The notes under the pieces were generated by a model. The model was not told the DNA's origin and did not search any database. It saw only the letters and a list, made by a program, of their open reading frames with translations. Shown here piece by piece: positions 6,349 to 10,458 of a DNA stretch of 10,458 nt (position 1 is its first letter; every line of letters begins with the position of its first letter). Position numbers and translations under genes: made by a program. This DNA is from Bradyrhizobium sp. (lineage in GTDB: Bacteria > Pseudomonadota > Alphaproteobacteria > Rhizobiales > Xanthobacteraceae). The stretch lies in assembly GCA_013695565.1 (NCBI GenBank), contig JACDAG010000096.1, positions 1-10,458 of the forward strand, in the 5' to 3' direction.

Positions 6349-6657
6349 GACGGCCTCGCTCGATGGGAAGGCCTAACGGTTATCCCCTCGCGCTTAAGGA
6401 GCCGTGAATCCGGAACCGGATGGCGGTTCGCGCAGGGCTGCGACAACGCGGCCCGCAAATATACCCGCATTTTATCAACTCACTTAATTCCGCGTTTACT
6501 CTGAGTGAGAACAACGAGTTCCCGGCGCTTTTACACGATCGAATTAACTGCGCCGCAACGGTCGGCTTCTAGGGTGACGCCATGGTCACGGTGCTGAGAA
6601 CGCCGGCGAGACCAAATGATAGTTCGACCAGCCACGTGTACACAGGAGTTATCTATT
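6349..6657. other. Intergenic region between desaturase copy 2 and flp
   Basis: This 309-base gene-free stretch must hold the promoters of two divergent genes. The flp side has a CtrA-like box at 6484-6498, enclosed by a weak inverted repeat CTCACT/AGTGAG (6479-6484 and 6504-6509), and an 8-base palindrome GTGTACAC (6636-6643) just before the flp ribosome site. The part near the desaturase start shows nothing beyond its GAGG site. No convincing small gene was found. Confidence 0.5.
6484..6498 (+). promoter_or_regulatory. CtrA-like box upstream of flp
   Basis: TTAA, seven bases, TTTA differs from TTAA-N7-TTAA at one position. It lies about 160 bases upstream of the Flp pilin start, so if it is used the transcript has a long leader. 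I could not place a convincing -10 element. In Caulobacter the pilin gene pilA is a known CtrA target, which makes the site plausible. Confidence 0.4.
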
Positions 6658-6822
6658 ATGAAGAATCTCGTTTCGCGTTTCGTCAAGGATGAGTCCGGCG
6701 CGACTGCCATCGAATACGGCCTGATTGCCGCTGGCATCGCCATCGCGATCATCACCGCGGTCAACGGCGTCGGCACCAAGCTCTCCGGCAACTTCAACAC
6801 GATCTCGACCTCGCTGAAATAA
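6658..6822 (+). CDS. flp: Flp family type IVb pilin
   Basis: This 54-residue prepilin is the major subunit type of the Tad pilus. The leader MKNLVSRFVKDESG is cut after Gly14, giving a mature pilin of 40 residues starting ATAIEYGLIA. Glu19 and Tyr20 form the Flp signature (Glu at +5, Tyr at +6), and a hydrophobic helix spans about residues 15-38. The ATG at 6658 is preceded by AGGAG (6644-6648) with 9 bases of spacing; an upstream in-frame ATG at 6616 would give an untypical leader. CpaA, encoded 2 kb downstream, is the expected processing enzyme. A strong terminator follows directly, so flp can be transcribed alone at a higher level than the assembly genes. Confidence 0.96.
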   Translation: MKNLVSRFVKDESGATAIEYGLIAAGIAIAIITAVNGVGTKLSGNFNTISTSLK

Positions 6823-6843
6823 GCGTCGTTGCAGACCTGCTTC

Positions 6844-6877
6844 AAAGGCCCCGGAAATCCGGGGCCTTTGTTGTTTT
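6844..6877 (+). terminator. Intrinsic terminator after flp
   Basis: An 11-bp perfect stem (AAAGGCCCCGG and complement) with the 4-base loop AAAT is followed by GTTGTTTT. It starts 22 bases after the flp stop. It probably ends most flp transcripts, separating pilin expression from the genes downstream. Confidence 0.9.
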
Positions 6878-6986
6878 GGCGGCGGCCAACGCTTTGGCAC
6901 CGCCAGCGACGCAGCACCTGATGCTTAACGCTTTGTTGTCGCCCGCCTCCTAGGCTCCTCGTCTTCCTCCAACGATCCGGCTTCGC

Positions 6987-8789
6987 GTGACCGCCACCGA
7001 AACCATGATGCCGCCAAGTGCTGTCCGACCGGTCACATGGCGCAGCGACGCCGTGCTCGGACTTGCCGGCGCGCTGCTGGCGCTCTGCCTGCATGCCGCA
7101 GCCGGTTTCCCGACGCTCATCGCCGGCCACGACGACAATGACAGCCTGCTCCGGCTGGTCGAGATCCGCGACCTCATGGCCGGGCAAGGCTGGTTCGATC
7201 TGCACCAGTACCGCATGGGCCTGCCGGGCGGTTTCGTCATGCACTGGTCACGGCTCGTCGACGCACCGATCGCGGCGCTCATTTTGGCAGGGACCGCCGT
7301 CACCGGCAGTTCGGCCGCGGGCGAAACCTTTGCGCTGCTGGTTTGGCCGACATTGCTGATGGCGGCAGCGCTGACTTTCATCGCGCGGATCGCCCGCGCT
7401 GTCGGTGGCAGTTTCGCGCTGCTGCCGGCGCTCACCATCGGTGGCGCCGCGCTCCACTTCGGCGGCAATTTCGCTCCGGGCGACATCGATCATCACAACA
7501 TCCAGCTCACGCTCACACTGACTGCCATGGCGGCGCTGATCATCGGGCGCGGTTATATCTCGGGGATATCAGCCGGTACCGCCTGCGCATTGATGCTGGC
7601 GGTGGGGATGGAAACGCTGCCCTATGTCGCCGTCACCGGGCTGACGGTGTCCGGCGTCTATCTCCTGGGCGGGCGCGCCGAGGCAATCAAGGCGACCGGC
7701 TTCGGACTGGGCTTTGCCGCGGCAGCCGCCACCGCTTTCGTGATGACCGTGCCGTTCGGCGAATGGTTTGCCGCGCAATGCGACGCCTATTCGATCCCGC
7801 AATTCTCGATCGCATTGGTCTGCGGACTCGGACTGGCAGCCGTGGCGACCGCACTGCCGCACGGCCGCAGCATGGCAAGACCGGGCGCGCTGCTGGCGCT
7901 CGCGACGCTGATTGCCGTCCTCGTCGTAACCCCCTTCCCGCAATGCCTTGCCGGGCCGTATGCCGGGCTGGATCCGCGGCTGCAGCAATACTGGCTCAAC
8001 GAGGTCAGCGAAGCGCAGCCGTTCTGGAGCGTGATCTCCAATGACTGGGTCAAGGGCGTCCGTTACTACGTCACGCCCGTGCTCGGCCTGATGGTGCTCC
8101 GTTACCGGCTGCGCCGGCACAACACCCCCGAGCAGTGGATGCTCGCGGTGTTCCTGGCCGCGGCCTGCGCCGTCAGCCTGTGGCAGGTGCGTGGCGCCAC
8201 CTTCGCCTTGCCGATTGCGGCGATCGCGCTGGCGGCATGGGTCGGTGACTGGCGGCAGCGCGCCGCCTCGGCCTCCGATCGATCCACCATGCTGCGGCTG
8301 GCGCTGGTCTGGCTGGTTTCGCTGGATATCGTCTGGGGCGCGGTCGCCAACGCGGCATCGGTCGCCATGACCAAGGCGGCCTCGGAGCCGGCCGCCTCGG
8401 CGCAAGGCACCTGCAATCGTACAACCGATTACGCCGCCCTTGCGGCGGGGTCGCCGACCACGGTGCTGGCCATCTCCAACCTCGGCGCGCCGATCCTCGC
8501 CTTTACCCGCCACCGCGTCTTGGCCGGCCCCTATCATCGCAACATCGCCGGCAACCTGTTCGCACTCGACGCCTTCATGGGCACGTCAGAGCAGGCACGG
8601 GCCATGATCCGCGACAGCAGGATCGGCATGATCGCGATTTGCCGGGGCAATGGCGAGACGGCGTTGCTGGCCGGCTGGGCGCCCACCGGGTTCCTCGCCG
8701 CCTTCATCAATGGCCACGAGCCCGACTGGCTCGAGAAGCTGCCCCAGGCCGCCGGCCAACCTCTTGAAATCTACCGTGTCCGGCCGTAG
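6987..8789 (+). CDS. Polytopic membrane protein, probable GT-C-type glycosyltransferase
   Basis: This protein of about 600 residues has roughly ten hydrophobic segments (from about 23-45 to 436-457) and a soluble C-terminal domain (about 465-600). After the first helix comes an acidic loop, GHDDNDSLLRLVEIRD (47-62), followed by MHWSRLVD (85-92). A second loop has GDIDHHN (165-171). Acidic loops at these places are typical of GT-C enzymes (oligosaccharyltransferase and PMT-like), which take sugar from a polyprenyl-phosphate donor at the periplasmic face. The C-terminal domain contains RHRVLAGPYHRN (508-519). Relatives are often labelled AcrB/AcrD/AcrF family, which the length and layout do not support. 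It lies between flp and cpaA, so pilin or surface-glycan modification is a reasonable guess. The start is uncertain: GTG at 6987 is given, ATG at 7005 is an alternative, and neither has a good ribosome site. Confidence 0.7.
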   Translation: MTATETMMPPSAVRPVTWRSDAVLGLAGALLALCLHAAAGFPTLIAGHDDNDSLLRLVEIRDLMAGQGWFDLHQYRMGLPGGFVMHWSRLVDAPIAALILAGTAVTGSSAAGETFALLVWPTLLMAAALTFIARIARAVGGSFALLPALTIGGAALHFGGNFAPGDIDHHNIQLTLTLTAMAALIIGRGYISGISAGTACALMLAVGMETLPYVAVTGLTVSGVYLLGGRAEAIKATGFGLGFAAAAATAFVMTVPFGEWFAAQCDAYSIPQFSIALVCGLGLAAVATALPHGRSMARPGALLALATLIAVLVVTPFPQCLAGPYAGLDPRLQQYWLNEVSEAQPFWSVISNDWVKGVRYYVTPVLGLMVLRYRLRRHNTPEQWMLAVFLAAACAVSLWQVRGATFALPIAAIALAAWVGDWRQRAASASDRSTMLRLALVWLVSLDIVWGAVANAASVAMTKAASEPAASAQGTCNRTTDYAALAAGSPTTVLAISNLGAPILAFTRHRVLAGPYHRNIAGNLFALDAFMGTSEQARAMIRDSRIGMIAICRGNGETALLAGWAPTGFLAAFINGHEPDWLEKLPQAAGQPLEIYRVRP

Positions 8790-8813
8790 TTCCGGCTGTT
8801 TCCCGATCATTTA

Positions 8814-8828
8814 CCTATCGCCGATAGG
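8814..8828. promoter_or_regulatory. Perfect palindrome between the GT-C-like gene and cpaA
   Basis: CCTATCG and CGATAGG flank a single C, giving a 15-base perfect palindrome 24 bases after the GT-C stop and 46 bases before the cpaA start. It could be an operator for a dimeric regulator or a short RNA hairpin. There is no T-run, so it is not a standard terminator. Confidence 0.3.
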
Positions 8829-8874
8829 CTCGCGCGGCGCTCCGGCTGCCGCCTAACGCACGGACCCTGATTCC

Positions 8875-9399
8875 ATGATCCTCGATTTCGCCCGTCTCAT
8901 GTTGTTTCCGGCCCTGTTGGCGTTCGTGGCCTGCAGCGACCTTTTCACCATGACGATTTCGAACCGGATTTCGCTGGCCCTGGTGGGCGGCTTTCTGGTC
9001 CTGGCGCTGTTCGGCGGAATGGGCATGCACGATTTCCTGATGCATCTCGGCGCCGGCGCCGTCGTCCTCGTCGTGGCCTTTGCCTGCTTTGCGATCGGCC
9101 AGGTCGGCGGCGGCGACGCCAAGATCGCGTCGTGTGTGGCGTTGTGGTTCGGTTTTGACCACCTGCTCGACTTCTTGTTCTGTGCCTCGCTGTTCGGCGG
9201 CGCCCTGACGCTGCTGTTGCTCTGGTTGCGGCAATGGCCCCTGCCCTATCCGCTCAATGGCCAGGACTGGCTGCTCCGGCTGCACGACAAGCGCAGCCGA
9301 GTCCCTTACGGCATCGCGCTCGCGTTTGGCGCACTGATGGTCTATCCGGAAACCGAATGGTCCAAGGCGATCGACCTCACCCACCTCGCAATGTACTGA
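8875..9399 (+). CDS. cpaA: Prepilin peptidase CpaA (A24 family, TadV type)
   Basis: This 174-residue inner-membrane aspartic peptidase cleaves Flp-type prepilins. The two catalytic aspartates are Asp22 in ACSDLFTMTISN (19-30) and Asp81 in VGGGDAK (77-83), each in its usual context: SDL...N after the first helix, GGGD before a helix. The short form without the N-terminal methylase domain of PilD is normal for TadV/CpaA. Hydrophobic segments lie near 5-20, 32-48, 58-76, 84-98 and 100-118, with one more near 143-156. The ATG at 8875 has only a weak GGA upstream; no better start is seen. The gene follows the GT-C-like gene after 85 bases and precedes cpaB after 126 bases. Confidence 0.93.
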   Translation: MILDFARLMLFPALLAFVACSDLFTMTISNRISLALVGGFLVLALFGGMGMHDFLMHLGAGAVVLVVAFACFAIGQVGGGDAKIASCVALWFGFDHLLDFLFCASLFGGALTLLLLWLRQWPLPYPLNGQDWLLRLHDKRSRVPYGIALAFGALMVYPETEWSKAIDLTHLAMY

Positions 9400-9444
9400 A
9401 CTTCGGACTGTAACGCTCCGTTAAGGCAATTTACACACGCCTCA

Positions 9445-9459
9445 TTAACCATGCTTTGA
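9445..9459 (+). promoter_or_regulatory. CtrA-like box upstream of cpaB
   Basis: TTAA, seven bases, TTGA differs from TTAA-N7-TTAA at one position, and its first eight bases read TTAACCAT, the extended half-site. It lies in the 126-base gap between cpaA and cpaB, 66 bases before the cpaB start. Another TTAA (9421-9424) is just upstream. The gap suggests that cpaB, cpaC and later genes have their own promoter. Confidence 0.45.
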
Positions 9460-9485
9460 CGAATAGCTGGTCAACTCCCATCACG

Positions 9486-9501
9486 GCGACGGAAGCGTCG
9501 C
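9486..9501 (+). promoter_or_regulatory. Small hairpin in the cpaB leader
   Basis: GCGACG and CGTCGC form a perfect 6-bp stem with the tetraloop GAAG, ending 24 bases before the cpaB start and just ahead of its ribosome site. It may affect translation or mRNA stability; this is an inference from the fold alone. Confidence 0.3.
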
Positions 9502-9525
9502 AGCGTAATGTGGAAAGTGAAGCGT

Positions 9526-10323
9526 ATGAATACCGCTCGCATTGTCGTTTTGACCATCGCCATCGGCGCTGGCGGCATTGCCGCATATCTCGCCAGCGGG
9601 TCCGACAACCGTTCTGCCGCGCCTGCGGCAGCGCCGGTTGCGCAGCTTCAAACCGTCGATATTCTCGTTGCAAAGACCGACATCGGCCTCGGCCAGTCGG
9701 TCAAGAACGAGGATCTGCAATGGCAGAGTTGGCCGGCATCGACTGCCAGCAACAGCTTCATCAGCAAGTCGAGCAAGGCCGACGCGATCAAGGAAATCAC
9801 CGGCTCGATCGCGCGTGCGCCGTTCATCGCCGGTGAACCGATCCGGGAGCAGAAGCTGGTCAAGGCCGATGGGTCCGGCTTCATGGCCGCGATCCTGCCG
9901 ACCGGCTTCCGGGCCATTTCGACTGAAATTTCGCCGGAAACCGGCGCCGGTGGCTTCATTCTGCCGAATGACCGGGTCGATGTGATTCTTTCCAAGCGCG
10001 AGAAGAATCCGGACCGCGGCGGAACCGACATCATCAATTCCGAAATCATCCTGACCAATGTCCGCGTTCTCGCGATCGACCAGGCGCCGAAGGAAAAAGA
10101 CGGCACCAGCGCGATCGTCGGCAAGACCGTCACGCTCGAGCTGAAGCCCGAGCAGGCCGAGACGCTGGCCCGTTCGCGTCAAAGCGGCACGCTGTCGCTG
10201 GCACTGCGCAGCATCGCCGACGTCAACATGGTCGAGAAGACAGACGATCAACCGAACCGGCGCGGCGAAAGCGTCAACGTCATCCGATATGGCGTGGCCA
10301 ACCAGCAGTCGATGCAGAAGTGA
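9526..10323 (+). CDS. cpaB: Flp pilus assembly protein CpaB (RcpC)
   Basis: This 265-residue protein has an N-terminal membrane anchor or uncleaved signal (residues 5-24, MNTARIVVLTIAIGAGG) followed by an Ala/Pro linker. A SAF domain spans about 44-112 (VDILVAKTDIGLGQSVKNEDL, then IAGEPIREQKLV). An RcpC/CpaB domain spans about 118-235, with ISTEISPETGAGGFILPNDRVDVIL and the closing TLELKPEQAETLARSRQSGTLSLALR. CpaB is a periplasmic component thought to work with the CpaC secretin in Tad pilus secretion. The ATG at 9526 is chosen because it gives the usual MNTARIVVL start of rhizobial CpaB and has GGAAA about 9 bases upstream; an in-frame ATG at 9508 would add six residues. cpaC follows after 17 bases, in the same operon. 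Confidence 0.95.
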   Translation: MNTARIVVLTIAIGAGGIAAYLASGSDNRSAAPAAAPVAQLQTVDILVAKTDIGLGQSVKNEDLQWQSWPASTASNSFISKSSKADAIKEITGSIARAPFIAGEPIREQKLVKADGSGFMAAILPTGFRAISTEISPETGAGGFILPNDRVDVILSKREKNPDRGGTDIINSEIILTNVRVLAIDQAPKEKDGTSAIVGKTVTLELKPEQAETLARSRQSGTLSLALRSIADVNMVEKTDDQPNRRGESVNVIRYGVANQQSMQK

Positions 10324-10340
10324 CCGAAAGGACGCGCGTA

Positions 10341-10458
10341 ATGAAGTGCAGGGGAAATCAGCCGATGCTGCGGACATTTATGGTCCGCGCCCTGTCGTTT
10401 TCGGCCGCAGCTGCGCTGACGCTCAACCCGGCCCTGACGCCGGTGGTGGCAAGCGACT
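10341..10458 (+). CDS. cpaC: CpaC (Tad pilus secretin), N-terminal fragment
   Basis: The first 39 codons lie in the window; the gene continues past the right edge. The peptide has basic residues (MKCRGNQPMLRTFMVR) followed by a hydrophobic, Ala/Leu-rich core and PVVASD, a good Sec signal peptide ending near the window edge. AAGGA (10328-10332) lies 8 bases before the ATG. A later in-frame ATG at 10365 is a possible shorter start. Identity is inferred from position: in Tad loci cpaB is followed closely by cpaC (rcpA), the outer-membrane secretin, which is made with a signal peptide. No secretin domain is visible in the fragment. Confidence 0.75.
   Translation, partial: MKCRGNQPMLRTFMVRALSFSAAAALTLNPALTPVVASD

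Noticed and set aside
5524..6504. 326-codon open frame on the plus strand
   Set aside because: It is antisense to desaturase copy 2, whose histidine clusters and paralogue prove the minus-strand frame. The plus-strand product is rich in charged residues, with no motif.
6890..6912. Possible sigma-54 promoter beginning TGGCAC
   Set aside because: The second element does not match TTGC at the required spacing.
6531..7244. 237-codon open frame on the minus strand
   Set aside because: It covers flp, its terminator and the start of the GT-C-like gene on the other strand, and has no domain or ribosome-site support.
7569..8537. 322-codon open frame on the minus strand
   Set aside because: Antisense to the polytopic GT-C-like gene. 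Its Arg/Gly/Gln/His-rich composition is typical of the reverse of GC-rich membrane protein codons.
6987..8789. RND efflux pump (AcrB/AcrD/AcrF) identity for the 600-residue protein
   Set aside because: RND pumps have about 1,000 residues, twelve helices and two large periplasmic loops. This protein has one soluble C-terminal domain and GT-C-like acidic loops.
9481..10377. 298-codon open frame on the minus strand
   Set aside because: Antisense to cpaB and the cpaC start, which are supported by family similarity, ribosome sites and gene order.
1..10458. CRISPR arrays, tRNA or rRNA genes, insertion sequences, prophage parts
   Set aside because: No regularly spaced short repeats, tRNA-like folds, transposase or phage motifs were seen on either strand. 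The only long repeat is the pair of desaturase genes, which is diverged coding sequence.

Overview
The window is GC-rich, gene-dense alphaproteobacterial DNA, most likely from the Bradyrhizobium/Rhodopseudomonas group (order Hyphomicrobiales). I base this on codon usage, on the tad/cpa pilus proteins (a CpaB starting MNTARIVV, a short Flp pilin, a lone pilus-assembly N-domain protein), and on TTAA-type boxes that resemble binding sites of the cell-cycle regulator CtrA. I had no database search, so the taxonomy is an inference.

Layout. The left end (about 1-800, minus strand) holds the first codons of a probable TadG/TadE-type pilus protein and a secreted protein consisting only of the pilus-assembly N-terminal domain, with a strong intrinsic terminator between them. 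From 923 to 6348 lies an envelope block. Two paralogous sterol desaturase/fatty acid hydroxylase-family membrane enzymes, about 80% identical in protein, flank two divergent operons. The minus-strand operon is lemA plus an M48 metalloprotease with a long C-terminal extension. The plus-strand operon is a PspA/IM30-family protein plus a small single-span membrane protein whose start overlaps the pspA stop. From 6658 to the right end (plus strand) the tad/cpa pilus genes resume: Flp pilin with its own terminator, a 600-residue polytopic protein that looks like a GT-C type glycosyltransferase, prepilin peptidase CpaA, CpaB, and the start of the secretin CpaC.

How the genes fit together. Flp, CpaA, CpaB, CpaC, the lone N-domain protein and TadG belong to the Tad (tight adherence) pilus. 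CpaA processes Flp, CpaC forms the outer-membrane pore, and CpaB and the N-domain protein act in the periplasm. The polytopic protein between flp and cpaA could modify pilin or a surface glycan. The central block looks like an inner-membrane maintenance or stress unit: membrane-binding PspA, LemA, a membrane protease and two lipid-modifying di-iron enzymes.

Most notable regulatory pattern. TTAA-N7-TTAA boxes, one perfect and three with a single mismatch, lie upstream of tadG, pspA, flp and cpaB. This suggests that the pilus genes and the PspA module share cell-cycle (CtrA-type) control. No tRNA, rRNA, CRISPR array or insertion sequence was seen.
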